Positions 18,330 through 27,463 of a stretch of 64,000 bases of DNA are shown here, piece by piece; positions within the stretch are counted from its first letter, which is position 1, and each line of letters begins with the position of its first letter. The notes under the pieces were generated by a model. The model worked only from the letters and a program-made list of their open reading frames with translations, was not told the DNA's origin and did no database searches. The DNA comes from JAKVAV01 sp047632755 (GTDB lineage: Bacteria; Bacteroidota; Bacteroidia; Flavobacteriales_D; Cryomorphaceae). The translations under genes and the position numbers were made by a program. The stretch is taken from assembly GCA_047632755.1 (NCBI GenBank), contig JBLIDT010000006.1, positions 1 through 64,000 on the forward strand, written 5' to 3'.

Positions 18330-19322
18330 ATGATAAAAGTTGCAATAAATGGTTTCGGTCGAATTGGTAGACTTACTTTTCGTCAGCTATTGAAAAATAG
18401 TGACGTAGAGGTTGTCGCAATTAATGACTTGACCAATGCCAAAACTTTAGCCCATCTATTCAAATACGATAGCAGTCAAGGCGGCTACCAAGGCGAAGTA
18501 ACTTACTCTGGCGATGATCACATTGTAGTGGACGGGAAATCGTTTAGGCTTTATGCTGAAAGAAATCCCGAAGATCTTCCTTGGAAAGAGCTAGGAGTCC
18601 AAGTTGTAGCAGAGTGTACTGGAATATTTACAAGCCGAGAAGGGGCTTCAAAGCACATAACAGCTGGAGCTAAAAAGGTAGTTATTTCTGCACCTGCAAA
18701 AGGAGACGTTAAAACAGTTGTTATAGGGGTTAATGATGATACTCTGACAGCCGATGACGACATAGTTTCAAATGCTAGTTGCACGACTAACTGTTTGGCA
18801 CCGATCGCTATGATTTTAGATCGAGAATTTGGAATTCAAAAAGGATACATCAATACCATTCATGCTTACACGGCAGATCAACGCATTCAAGATGCACCGC
18901 ACTCTGACCTTAGAAGAGCTAGAGCTGGAGCTTTTTCGATAATCCCAACTACCACAGGCGCAGCGAAAGCTGTAGGTCTCGTTCTTCCTCACTTAAAAGG
19001 AAAATTGGACGGGAATGCCACTCGAGTGCCAACGCTCACAGGTTCGATTACGGATTTAGTTGCAGTTCTTGACAAGGAGGTAACGGCAGAAGAAATAAAC
19101 GCAGCCATTAAAAAAGCTGCAGACAATGAATTGAAAGGAATTGTTGAATACACTGAAGACCCGATTGTATCTGCCGATATAATTGGAAACCCACACAGTA
19201 GTATTTTCGATTCTTTGATGACGTCTACCAATGGCAATTTCGTAAAAGTAATGTCGTGGTATGATAATGAGTTTGGCTACGCCAGCCGCACCGCAGAGCT
19301 TGTCGTTAAGATAGCTCAGTAA
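18330..19322 (+). CDS. gapA: Type I glyceraldehyde-3-phosphate dehydrogenase
   Basis: The enzyme phosphorylates and oxidises glyceraldehyde 3-phosphate to 1,3-bisphosphoglycerate with NAD+ in glycolysis. The 330-residue length is normal. The Rossmann start is IKVAINGFGRIGRLTFRQL, the catalytic Cys151 lies in SNASCTTNCLAP, and the C-terminal region carries SWYDNEFGYASR. The ATG at 18330 is the family's usual start; a longer frame from 18294 has no homology. The gene stands alone, with a -7 promoter box upstream and a strong hairpin terminator downstream. Confidence 0.97.
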   Translation: MIKVAINGFGRIGRLTFRQLLKNSDVEVVAINDLTNAKTLAHLFKYDSSQGGYQGEVTYSGDDHIVVDGKSFRLYAERNPEDLPWKELGVQVVAECTGIFTSREGASKHITAGAKKVVISAPAKGDVKTVVIGVNDDTLTADDDIVSNASCTTNCLAPIAMILDREFGIQKGYINTIHAYTADQRIQDAPHSDLRRARAGAFSIIPTTTGAAKAVGLVLPHLKGKLDGNATRVPTLTGSITDLVAVLDKEVTAEEINAAIKKAADNELKGIVEYTEDPIVSADIIGNPHSSIFDSLMTSTNGNFVKVMSWYDNEFGYASRTAELVVKIAQ

Positions 19323-19354
19323 GCGGTCAGCGTGGTTAATTTTCAGTAGGTGGT

Positions 19355-19383
19355 AAAAGCAAGGCGCAAGCCTTGCTTTTTTT
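19355..19383 (+). terminator. Rho-independent terminator after gapA
   Basis: An 11-base stem, AAAAGCAAGGC with GCCTTGCTTTT, encloses a GCAA tetraloop and runs into a seven-T tract. This is the clearest intrinsic terminator in the window. Confidence 0.9.
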
Positions 19384-19482
19384 GTTAAAAGTTCATTTAA
19401 TAATCTTGTTGACCTTTAGCTCTTGAAATTTGGATTGATTGTGTATTTTAGTGCTAAAATTCAAACCATAGGCATGATTTTT

Positions 19483-21177
19483 ATGCGAAAATTACCCAAT
19501 TGCATTACCGTTTTAGCTTCGTCGTTTCTTTTATGTTTTTCGTCGATTGCTAATGATTGTTTAACAGCAAATCTCATTTCCTCTGAAGAGGACTATGTTG
19601 ATTCAGAAATAACAGGATCTTTTGTTGGAGCTGGTTTTTCGGGTGATGCTCAGTGCGCTGGTCTTGGCGGAAGCGATGATGTTTGGTACAGTTTTGTTGC
19701 TATTGCAACTGGTCATGGTATCCTAGCTTCAGGTGCCGTTGATCTTGATTTGACAATTGAGGTATACGACGCGTGTGGAGGTAGTCAACTTATTTGTACG
19801 AACAACACAGGCGCAGGGCAAACCGAGGAGGCTATTTTAACAGATCTTACAGTCGGAAACACATATTTCTATCGAGTTTATCACGCTGGCTCTCCTGCTA
19901 CAGCTACTGATTTTACTACTGCGGTAGGCCACATTCCATTTGTCGAATTGATTTCTTCCAATTGCGGGACACTTGATTATAACACAAATGGTTTGATTCG
20001 TGCCACCAACCCTTCTAATACGTCTGGCTTTACAAATTACCAGTTTCGATTCGTTGAGCAAGAAGCGCCTTTCAATATTTATATTGTGACATCCCCCAAC
20101 GGAACTAATCCAAACTTTCTTTTACAATGGTTTGCACAAATTGAGTACGGAAGAACTTATGACGTTAGTGTTCGGGTGAGAGCTGTTGTTTCTTCTTACG
20201 GCGACTTTGGGAATTCATGTATAATTGGTATGCAAAACGATGTTTTGTCTACCTCGCTTGAAAGCCAGTATTCAAGTGGGTTTTTTGACTTTTGCGACAT
20301 GGTAGGTTCGTTCAAAGTGGCACTTTCATCCCAATACAGATGGACATTTCTTAATTTAGATGATTTGGTTACAACAGAGGTTATCGGCCTTTCTGATAGT
20401 CGATTGTTAAACTTGTATCGAGTTCCAGATCTTCTGTTGGGTGAAACGTACGCTGTAGGAGTTTTTGCCACGGTTGCTGGTCAGGAAAGCCCATCTGGTA
20501 CCTTGCGTTTCTTGAATATGAACAATGCGGTTCCCAATACTGGTCTGAACAGCAACACATACCCATGCGGCGGGACCTATCCGATTAGTTCTTTTCTCCA
20601 AGCGAATGAGATTTGCAGGGCAGAATCTTATACATGGAGATTTACGAATACCTCGGCAGTGCAAGCTTCATTGTTTTATACTCGAGATGATGGTAGTCGC
20701 TTTGTTGATCTGGATTTCGTGACAGGCTTAATCGAAGGGGACAGCTACGATATCGAAGTATTAGCCGAGCAAGGAGGTTTAATCGGTGACTATTCAGTGA
20801 TTTGTAATATTACCATCGGTCCATCCGAGAGCCCAAATCTTTTGATATCCCAGTCTGAAATTGGCATTGATCCTGGCAATGAAAATGCCCCAGATCAAGT
20901 GCTTTTAAAATCGATGTTGCCCAAGTGGGAAATAGAATTATCCAGAATCTCTAGCTCTCGTGGAATCTACAATCTCACCTTGTCTTCTGAAGACTATGGT
21001 CAAACTGCAATCGTTGAAGTATACGATCTCAATGGACGAAAAATTGATGTCCTTAGTCCTATTCTAGCTGTTGGAGCATCCGAGCAGTTGAACCTTTCAA
21101 ATCTACCGCACGGTATTTACTTATTGAGGGTATTTAATGGAGTTCATCAAGAAACGAGGAAGATAACCACCTTCTAA
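19483..21177 (+). CDS. Secreted protein with T9SS type A sorting domain
   Basis: The 564-residue protein has a signal peptide (MRKLPNCITVLASSFLLCFSSIA). An N-terminal beta-domain contains DDVWYSFVAIATGHG and LDLTIEVYDACGGS, resembling the PPC-like domains of secreted bacterial proteins. Several Cys-containing repeats follow (SNCGTLDY, FDFCDMVGSFK, YPCGGTYPISSF), possibly one beta-sandwich repeated about four times. The last 70 residues (VEVYDLNGRKIDVLS, LSNLPHGIYLLRVFNG) form a type A T9SS sorting domain. The protein should therefore be exported and anchored at the surface. Function is unknown. The ATG at 19483 was chosen because it begins the signal peptide. Confidence 0.82.
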   Translation: MRKLPNCITVLASSFLLCFSSIANDCLTANLISSEEDYVDSEITGSFVGAGFSGDAQCAGLGGSDDVWYSFVAIATGHGILASGAVDLDLTIEVYDACGGSQLICTNNTGAGQTEEAILTDLTVGNTYFYRVYHAGSPATATDFTTAVGHIPFVELISSNCGTLDYNTNGLIRATNPSNTSGFTNYQFRFVEQEAPFNIYIVTSPNGTNPNFLLQWFAQIEYGRTYDVSVRVRAVVSSYGDFGNSCIIGMQNDVLSTSLESQYSSGFFDFCDMVGSFKVALSSQYRWTFLNLDDLVTTEVIGLSDSRLLNLYRVPDLLLGETYAVGVFATVAGQESPSGTLRFLNMNNAVPNTGLNSNTYPCGGTYPISSFLQANEICRAESYTWRFTNTSAVQASLFYTRDDGSRFVDLDFVTGLIEGDSYDIEVLAEQGGLIGDYSVICNITIGPSESPNLLISQSEIGIDPGNENAPDQVLLKSMLPKWEIELSRISSSRGIYNLTLSSEDYGQTAIVEVYDLNGRKIDVLSPILAVGASEQLNLSNLPHGIYLLRVFNGVHQETRKITTF

Positions 21178-21198
21178 CAAAGTATTTTATATATCTTA

Positions 21199-21219
21199 AG
21201 GGCTCTTTTTTAGAGCCCT
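21199..21219 (+). other. Hairpin directly abutting the comEC start codon
   Basis: AGGGCTCT-TTTTT-AGAGCCCT is an 8-base-pair perfect stem whose last base is immediately followed by the ATG at 21220. The T-run lies in the loop, so it does not look like an intrinsic terminator. Its location would place the start codon at the foot of a stable helix. Confidence 0.6.
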
Positions 21220-23205
21220 ATGGATCTATTTTGGCGTAGCGCACCCCTAGTGCGCATCCTTATTCCACTTCTTTTAGGACTTATTGCATCTCTGCGGTTT
21301 GCAAATTACTCTGTGTACAAGACTGCTTGGTTGTTTTTATTGCTGGCAGTTCTGGTGCTGCTAGCATCTCTGAATCGTGTCTGGAAGCAGATGGGAAAGA
21401 ACCACTACTTCGGAATACTTTCTTCAATTCTATTTTTCGTAGCAGGAGTTGCCTTGGGATACCGCGCCTCTGGAGGTAGTGCGAGCCTTCCACATGGAAT
21501 GAGCTATCTTGCTATAGCAGAAACGGCACCAGTTGAAAAAGAAAACAGCTATGCGGTAAATCTTGAAGTATTTAACGTTCAACTAGACACGCAAACTTAT
21601 CAGTCTTGTCAAGTGCGTATTATCGCATATTTCGATAAAACGGGTTTTAATGGGAGCATTATTCCTGGCAAATCTATTCGTTTTACAGGATTTTTTTCAA
21701 ACCCTGATCAACGGCTTTACCCCGATCAATTTAATTATGGAAGATACCTTCGAAATAACGGGGTTAGCGGTACAGTATATATTCCTGCAGGGTCTTACGT
21801 TTTAGTTGAAGGGGATCATTTTTCCTTTAAAGGACAATTGAATAAGATTAGGGGCGACCTTATTGAAAGTCTCAACGAAGATTCGATTCCATCCAAGGAG
21901 CATGGTGTAATATCTGCCTTACTGGTTGGAGATCGATCTTTTCTGGATCCTAAACTAAGAGATGATTTTGCGGATGCAGGGGCGGTTCACATTTTAGCCG
22001 TAAGTGGCCTTCATGTTGGAATAATCTATTTGTTATTTCTCAGTGTTCTCAATTTCTTGCTGAGGGAGAAGTTGCGTTTGCTTAAATTTTTTCTCGTTTT
22101 AGCTCTGCTATGGGGATATGCTGCGTTTACAGGATTTTCACCATCAGTGCTTCGTGCCGCTACTATGTTCAGCTTTATTGCTGCAGGGAAATACAATAGT
22201 CGATATGTGAATACGTACAATATGATTGCTGCAAGTGCTCTGTTTCTTCTTGCGATAAACCCGCTTTTAATAACTCAAATTGGATTTCAGCTCTCCTATT
22301 TAGCGGTAATTGGTATCGTCTTTTTCCATCCAAAATTCCATGCTTTACTCGTTATCAATAATAAGTACCTCGACAAGCTCTGGTCATTAGTCTGCGTTTC
22401 TTTTGCAGCACAATTGGCAACTTTTCCTCTGAGCATTTATTATTTCCATCAGTTTCCTTTGCTTTTTATGATCACGAATATTGTGGTCATTCCATTGGCA
22501 ACCTTGATTCTCTATTTTGGTGTTGCTTGGGTAATATTTCTATGGATCCCATATGTCTCCGATATCTTGGGATGGTTTACTACCATGTTTACTCGTATCT
22601 TAAATACATTTGTAGAAATGATTAATACCATCCCATTTGCTAAAATGGATGGTCTATACATGAGCAGTGTTTCTGTTTTGCTAACTTACATGATCATTAT
22701 TCTGGTCACGGCCTTTTTGACAAAACCTTCACGAAGAATATTGAGATTTCTGGCGTTAACTGTAGTCTGTCTTTTGGGGCTTGTCTTGCATCGTCGGATC
22801 GCGGTTATTATTCAAGACGAGATACTCTTTCCTACCTTGAGTGAAAGCCCTACTGTTATTAGATTAATTCAAGATGAAATGGTCGTTTACTCTGAGGATA
22901 CAGCAAGGTTTAATGGGACTTGGCAAAGAGAGCTTTACCCTTATTTACTGACCCAAGGCTTTCGTGACCCCGAAAAGGTTCGATTCATAGATATCGATCA
23001 AGAGAGTGAATTTCTAAGCGTGCGCAAATCAAAGTCTCCATCGAATAAACAACACATTCTCTGGAGTCTTGGAAAAGAGGAAATACGTACAAAAAGCGAA
23101 GAGGATGGTGAAGAAATGATTTCTACATCAAGCTCTTCCTTACTACAATTAAAGTCGGAGGATCTCACTCACTTTTCAATCGGCTTGCCTCCTCTTCAGA
23201 AATGA
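21220..23205 (+). CDS. comEC: ComEC/Rec2-type DNA uptake channel (without C-terminal nuclease domain)
   Basis: The 661-residue polytopic membrane protein has N-terminal helices, a DUF4131-like soluble region (VEKENSYAVNLEVFNVQL to GNYGRYLRNNGVSGTVYIP-type sequence), then the competence core. The core signature LAVSGLHVGIIYLLF lies near residue 260, with FTGFSPSVLRAATMF following. ComEC forms the inner-membrane channel that imports single-stranded DNA in transformation. The C-terminus ends soon after the last helices with only about 150 polar residues, and no metallo-beta-lactamase HxHxDH motif is present. This is the short form I associate with this phylum. The 3' end overlaps the convergent gene by 41 bases. 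Confidence 0.88.
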   Translation: MDLFWRSAPLVRILIPLLLGLIASLRFANYSVYKTAWLFLLLAVLVLLASLNRVWKQMGKNHYFGILSSILFFVAGVALGYRASGGSASLPHGMSYLAIAETAPVEKENSYAVNLEVFNVQLDTQTYQSCQVRIIAYFDKTGFNGSIIPGKSIRFTGFFSNPDQRLYPDQFNYGRYLRNNGVSGTVYIPAGSYVLVEGDHFSFKGQLNKIRGDLIESLNEDSIPSKEHGVISALLVGDRSFLDPKLRDDFADAGAVHILAVSGLHVGIIYLLFLSVLNFLLREKLRLLKFFLVLALLWGYAAFTGFSPSVLRAATMFSFIAAGKYNSRYVNTYNMIAASALFLLAINPLLITQIGFQLSYLAVIGIVFFHPKFHALLVINNKYLDKLWSLVCVSFAAQLATFPLSIYYFHQFPLLFMITNIVVIPLATLILYFGVAWVIFLWIPYVSDILGWFTTMFTRILNTFVEMINTIPFAKMDGLYMSSVSVLLTYMIIILVTAFLTKPSRRILRFLALTVVCLLGLVLHRRIAVIIQDEILFPTLSESPTVIRLIQDEMVVYSEDTARFNGTWQRELYPYLLTQGFRDPEKVRFIDIDQESEFLSVRKSKSPSNKQHILWSLGKEEIRTKSEEDGEEMISTSSSSLLQLKSEDLTHFSIGLPPLQK

Positions 23206-25210
23206 TTTGTCCGTTAAACAGTCCAATCAACTTGGCGTCGCCAAAGCCTTTACTTTTTAACTTAGATAAGGATTCTTCGGCTTTTACTTTGTCGTCGAAA
23301 GACTTGTAAATGTACTTAGTGGTGCCGTTCGTTCCTCTCATTGGACTTACATCATTCAGTTCGATGAATTTGCTCAGCATATCAGCTGGTACTCTTCCAC
23401 TGAATGATCCAAGCTGCACTGAGTAGTCTACATACTCTGCGTTAATGCCTCCAGTTTCTGGTGTCTCGGTAATTGCTTCCTTTTTGCTCACTCTTGCTCC
23501 AGCTTCCTTGAGTGATATTCGTTTCCCGCCCTTATATGCAGTTACGAATGAACCTTCAAAACCTTGAAGAAGCAATTCAATTCTGTGTTTTGCTGCCTCT
23601 TTGATACTTTCAAAAGAACCACTTACGTACCGAGTTAGGCCGTCTTGATCTGTTATAACTAATACGTCGTCTATTTCTTTAAAGATATTATCAGATAGTC
23701 TGTAGCGATATGCGCCTATTTGAACTCGGAAGGTAGTTTGATCGGGATTTGAATAAAAAGAGTTCGAACTCTTTTCGATCAAAGCGATTTCCGATTTATC
23801 GACACTCTTGAAGTTGCCGAAATCATTGTAAACTAGCTCCGTCTCATAATTCATTTCTTGAAGCTGTTTCATTCTGCTGAAGGCTTCTTCTAGACTACCG
23901 AAGTCGCCAATGAAATAATTCAGACCGTCTTCATCTTCACCTCCTTTAATATCCGAAATACTCAAGAGTTTTGAAATCTCAACGCCATCAAGATTTTCCG
24001 TCTTCGTAATTCTTACTCTATATCCTTTGCTTCTAGCTCGTATTTTAATAGAGTTTCGATCGAAGTCTGCAGTTTCTTTTTTGCTTTTTTGATAGCTGAG
24101 GCTTCCAAGGCTATCCTTGTAAGTCAAATAAATACTTTGAATAGCGGCATCTGTAAGAGTTACTCCCTCTAAATCGACGAGATTACCTTCAGGAGTTGTC
24201 AATTCTCCATCCAAAAAGTCAGCTACGCCATCGTTATCAGTATCTAATGGACAACCATATTCATCAATGGCTACTCCATCTTGTGTGAAAGGACATAGAT
24301 CAATAATATCTGCAATGCCGTCTACGTCTTCATCTTCAAATTCTATGTCATCAAATTCAAGACCTAAAGCCTTCTGACTAGGAGATTTCTTTTCTTGATG
24401 TAGGTTATAGAGTATTCCAATAGACGAAAACATGAAATGATCATTACCTGATCGAGTATTCGATTGATCTGAAATATTATCGATGTTGTCCGTAAAACTC
24501 AGGTGAAATTCTGTACCCATGTTTAATGTAAAGAAATCGTTGATTTTTAAGTTCGCGCCTGCGCCTATAGGTACAGTAATTCCTCTTAATGCATAGGGTA
24601 AACCTGGGTTTTCGTTTGTAGCTCTCAAATCAGTTTCGTAGGTATAATCTCTGGTGACAATATTCGCATCACTTTTGTTTGGAGAATCCTCTGACAAGCT
24701 TCGTATTGTCCCGTCCGACCAGTAATGATAGTTCTGTCCATTGGCGTTCATCATGTCTGCCTTTGAATTAAATTCGAATGTTGAGATACCTACAGAAATG
24801 TAGGGTTCAATTGTTCTTTCTTCGGGAAGAAAATGATCGAAATTGTAAGAAAAACTAAGTCCTCCCATACGGATGGGAGTGCTGAAGTTTGCGTTGCCTC
24901 CTTCAATTCTTTCTTCCTGTGTGATGTTACCAAAAAAGGCAAATGCACGAAGACTGAACGCATCAGTCAAAGGAGAGACTATTGAGAGGCTGTGCCCCCA
25001 ATTCATTTCAGATTGTTGGCTTAAACCATCAAGGCTTCCTACGTCGCCAAAATAGTTGATGAGACCAGTATTCAAACCGAGTTGAGGCCGGAAAAGTTTG
25101 TTGTCGCTTGTCGGCACAGTTGAATCTGTTTGGGCAGTAGCCAATTGGTTGGATACAGCCAAAACTAGAGCGAGAAGAGTAATTTGTATGAATTTAAAGG
25201 AGGTGCGCAT
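23165..25210 (-). CDS. Outer-membrane beta-barrel protein with thrombospondin type 3 and SPOR-like repeats
   Basis: The 681-residue protein has a signal peptide ending ...NQLATAQ. A barrel-like domain follows (about 38-275) whose start, LGLNTGLINYFGDVGS, resembles the start of DUF6089 proteins. Next come calcium-binding thrombospondin type 3 repeats near 290-337 (DEDVDGIADIIDLCPF and DTDNDGVADFLDG). The C-terminal half holds three SPOR-like modules (about 380-480, 485-578 and 590-681), with RVQIGAYRYRLSD and YSVQLGSFSGRVP as the clearest starts. SPOR domains bind glycan strands without stem peptides. The layout suggests an outer-membrane protein that reaches down to peptidoglycan, like OmpA but with SPOR as anchor. 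Function beyond that is unknown. It converges on and overlaps comEC by 41 bases. Confidence 0.78.
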   Translation of the reverse strand: MRTSFKFIQITLLALVLAVSNQLATAQTDSTVPTSDNKLFRPQLGLNTGLINYFGDVGSLDGLSQQSEMNWGHSLSIVSPLTDAFSLRAFAFFGNITQEERIEGGNANFSTPIRMGGLSFSYNFDHFLPEERTIEPYISVGISTFEFNSKADMMNANGQNYHYWSDGTIRSLSEDSPNKSDANIVTRDYTYETDLRATNENPGLPYALRGITVPIGAGANLKINDFFTLNMGTEFHLSFTDNIDNISDQSNTRSGNDHFMFSSIGILYNLHQEKKSPSQKALGLEFDDIEFEDEDVDGIADIIDLCPFTQDGVAIDEYGCPLDTDNDGVADFLDGELTTPEGNLVDLEGVTLTDAAIQSIYLTYKDSLGSLSYQKSKKETADFDRNSIKIRARSKGYRVRITKTENLDGVEISKLLSISDIKGGEDEDGLNYFIGDFGSLEEAFSRMKQLQEMNYETELVYNDFGNFKSVDKSEIALIEKSSNSFYSNPDQTTFRVQIGAYRYRLSDNIFKEIDDVLVITDQDGLTRYVSGSFESIKEAAKHRIELLLQGFEGSFVTAYKGGKRISLKEAGARVSKKEAITETPETGGINAEYVDYSVQLGSFSGRVPADMLSKFIELNDVSPMRGTNGTTKYIYKSFDDKVKAEESLSKLKSKGFGDAKLIGLFNGQIISEEEASRLKSE

Positions 25211-25264
25211 AGCGATAGTTATTCACTTGCGTATACTTCAGATTGAGCTAAAAGGTTGCGAATG

Positions 25265-26626
25265 TTATGGATACCACTTCTGCGCAGTGACCATCAGTGC
25301 TTCTTGAACACTAATTCGTTCCCCATCATTGTAAGCAGTCACGAACGGCCCTTGAAATTTGCCATACTTGGATGTGATTCTCTGTCTATCGTCGCGTGCA
25401 GACTTGTAAACTTGGTGATACCCTGTCGTGTATTTGAACCATCCCTTGTGGTTCTCAAGTTTGTAGCCTTCTTGAAATGTGTACAGTTTTTCGAAAACCC
25501 CCTTTTGGAGATTATTCTTTCCTGCAGCTATTTGAACTCTGTAAAAAACACCTGTTTCTGGTTGGGGCACATTAATAATATTCGAATCACTTGGCGTCTC
25601 ATCATCATTTGATGCTGTAACAGGTTCCTTCTCGATTTCTGGCGCAGTCTCTTCTTCAACTATGGCAACAGCTGCAACTTCCGGGACAATAGAAGGAACT
25701 GAAACGGTTTCTTTTACCTCGAGCACTTTGGCGGTAGATTCGTCCATTACTTCTGCGCCTGAGGTATCTTTAGAACTGTCCTCAGCTATCATTTCTATTC
25801 CTGAAAAAATGGGGAGCTCTATTGTTTCCTCTCCCTCTAGATAAGAGAAAGTACCTTCAATATTTGGTTCATCACCATTTAATGCAATCACTGGAAGAAG
25901 CTTGTAAGAAATGGTGACAACATCGTTTTCAGGAATGTCATACCAAATGTATTTGATCACCTGATCCATCGAGCTAAATACGGCTCCACTTGACTTAAAA
26001 TCTATGGCCGTATAGCCTTCCGGCAAATTCTCCTCTATTTTTGCAAACCCCGTCAATCCTTCCTTCTCAATCTCTACTGTCACTCGCCATTGATTCACTC
26101 CGTCGGGTTGAATTTGGCGCTCAGGCAATGCGAAGGCTTCTTTGTTCATGCCTTTCTCTTCCATCGATTCTACAATCGACTCGGCCATTATTTCTTGCGC
26201 TGTTCCCACATTGATATAATGGGTCGAAACGTCGTGATTCTTCCTCTCATTTTCATAGATATAAGAGAAACGTGAATCCAGAGCTTTTTTTCCTTTTGCT
26301 GCGCCGGTAGTGCGAATTCTGTAAGAAATGGAGAACTCTTCGTTTGCTGGCAGGGCCATCCAGATGAATTTGGCCTTGCCATTATTGAAGGTAAAGGAGG
26401 CCCCAGCAGATTCTACCACTTCTATGCTCAATCCTTCATCAACAGTAATCTGATATTTGGCAAAACCAGTAACATCTGATTTGTCAAGTTCTACTATGAC
26501 CACTGCTTCTTCTGCAGAACCCATGTTTTCTGGAGGATTGTGCTTGATCTTCACCTCTTCTTTTTGTCCAAGAGAAAAGAAGAGAAATCCTAAAATCTGA
26601 ATGCCAATGAAAAACGTTCTTGTCAT
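25265..26626 (-). CDS. Unknown periplasmic protein: duplicated beta-domain plus SPOR-like C-terminus
   Basis: The 453-residue product begins with a signal-like segment (MTRTFFIGIQILGFLFFSLG). Two similar domains of about 75 residues follow, near 37-115 and 180-255. Each has the order V-E-(L/I)-x-K-x-x-(V/L)-TGFAK, a glycine, a SAGA/SSGA element, K-x-(I/F)-W, a proline, and a (F/V)-(S/T)-ISY-(R/K) strand. An acidic, Ala/Val/Glu-rich linker (about 260-350) leads to a SPOR-like module starting FYRVQIAAGKNNL and ending FVTAYNDGERISVQEAL. I do not recognise the duplicated domain. The gene lies 54 bases upstream of the OmpA-like gene at 23165-25210, which carries the same kind of terminal module, so the two are likely co-expressed and both reach peptidoglycan. 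Confidence 0.7.
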   Translation of the reverse strand: MTRTFFIGIQILGFLFFSLGQKEEVKIKHNPPENMGSAEEAVVIVELDKSDVTGFAKYQITVDEGLSIEVVESAGASFTFNNGKAKFIWMALPANEEFSISYRIRTTGAAKGKKALDSRFSYIYENERKNHDVSTHYINVGTAQEIMAESIVESMEEKGMNKEAFALPERQIQPDGVNQWRVTVEIEKEGLTGFAKIEENLPEGYTAIDFKSSGAVFSSMDQVIKYIWYDIPENDVVTISYKLLPVIALNGDEPNIEGTFSYLEGEETIELPIFSGIEMIAEDSSKDTSGAEVMDESTAKVLEVKETVSVPSIVPEVAAVAIVEEETAPEIEKEPVTASNDDETPSDSNIINVPQPETGVFYRVQIAAGKNNLQKGVFEKLYTFQEGYKLENHKGWFKYTTGYHQVYKSARDDRQRITSKYGKFQGPFVTAYNDGERISVQEALMVTAQKWYP

Positions 26627-26662
26627 ACCTCCGTGGTGTAACTCGTTAAAGAGCCTTTCTAA

Positions 26663-26670
26663 CAAAGCTA
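26663..26670 (-). promoter_or_regulatory. Putative -7 box (TAGCTTTG) for 26626 gene pair
   Basis: The minus strand reads TAGCTTTG here, an exact TAnnTTTG match 36 bases before the ATG at 26626. No -33 TTG is found at standard spacing. Confidence 0.45.
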
Positions 26671-26752
26671 TCCAATAGAGAAGCCACCTCGGCTAGACCG
26701 AAACGAATTTGCAAACAGAATTTTGTTGAAATCGAAATTGCGTAGAAATGTA

Positions 26753-27463
26753 TTAGAAGTTAGGCTTCAGCATGTATTTTTGGTAGAACGCATCAATATG
26801 GCCAACAGCTTCTTCGGGCGTACTTGCTAAGCGAAACAGGTCTAAGTCCTTTTCACTGATCGATTTGTATTTTTCTAATAGATTGGTTTTTATCCAATCC
26901 AATAGGCCTGACCAATATTCCTTATCGTATAATATAATTGGAAAGCGACCAATTTTCCCCGTCTGAATCAGGGTCAAGGCTTCAAACAGCTCATCCAATG
27001 TTCCAAAACCACCAGGCATCACTATAAAGCCTTGAGAGTACTTGACAAACATTACTTTTCTGACAAAGAAGTAATCGAAAGTTATAAGCTTATCCTTATC
27101 GATGTAAGGGTTTCCATTTTGCTCAAAAGGCAGATCAATATTTAACCCAACACTGTCGCCACCTCCCCGATGAGCCCCTTTATTTCCAGCTTCCATAATT
27201 CCAGGCCCGCCTCCTGTTACCACCCCGTAGCCAGCTTGACTGAGGAGATAGGCTATTTCTTCAGCTGCCTTGTAAGATGGATCATCTTCACCAAAGCGAG
27301 CCGATCCGAAAATAGAAACACAAGGTTTGATTCTTGAAAGCTTTTCAAAACCCTCGACAAACTCTGACATGATCTTGAAGATCGCCCAACTGTCATTGGT
27401 TTTGATTTCATTCCAAGACTTGTTCTTAAATGCGCGCTTTATGCGCTTATCATCATTTGTCAT
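26753..27463 (-). CDS. LOG family (TIGR00730-like) Rossmann-fold protein
   Basis: The 236-residue protein has the two LOG-family motifs GGGPGIMEAGNKGA and PGGFGTLDELFEALTL (PGGxGTxxE). The family includes cytokinin-activating phosphoribohydrolases, which release free base from nucleoside monophosphates; bacterial members such as PpnN cleave purine nucleotides. The substrate cannot be assigned here. There is no signal peptide, so it should be cytosolic. Its start overlaps the uvrA stop by 11 bases and it is the last gene of the long minus-strand operon. Confidence 0.9.
   Translation of the reverse strand: MTNDDKRIKRAFKNKSWNEIKTNDSWAIFKIMSEFVEGFEKLSRIKPCVSIFGSARFGEDDPSYKAAEEIAYLLSQAGYGVVTGGGPGIMEAGNKGAHRGGGDSVGLNIDLPFEQNGNPYIDKDKLITFDYFFVRKVMFVKYSQGFIVMPGGFGTLDELFEALTLIQTGKIGRFPIILYDKEYWSGLLDWIKTNLLEKYKSISEKDLDLFRLASTPEEAVGHIDAFYQKYMLKPNF

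Noticed and set aside
21199..21219. Hairpin as an intrinsic terminator of the T9SS gene
   Set aside because: The T-run is in the loop, and the stem is followed directly by the comEC start codon and not by a U-tract.
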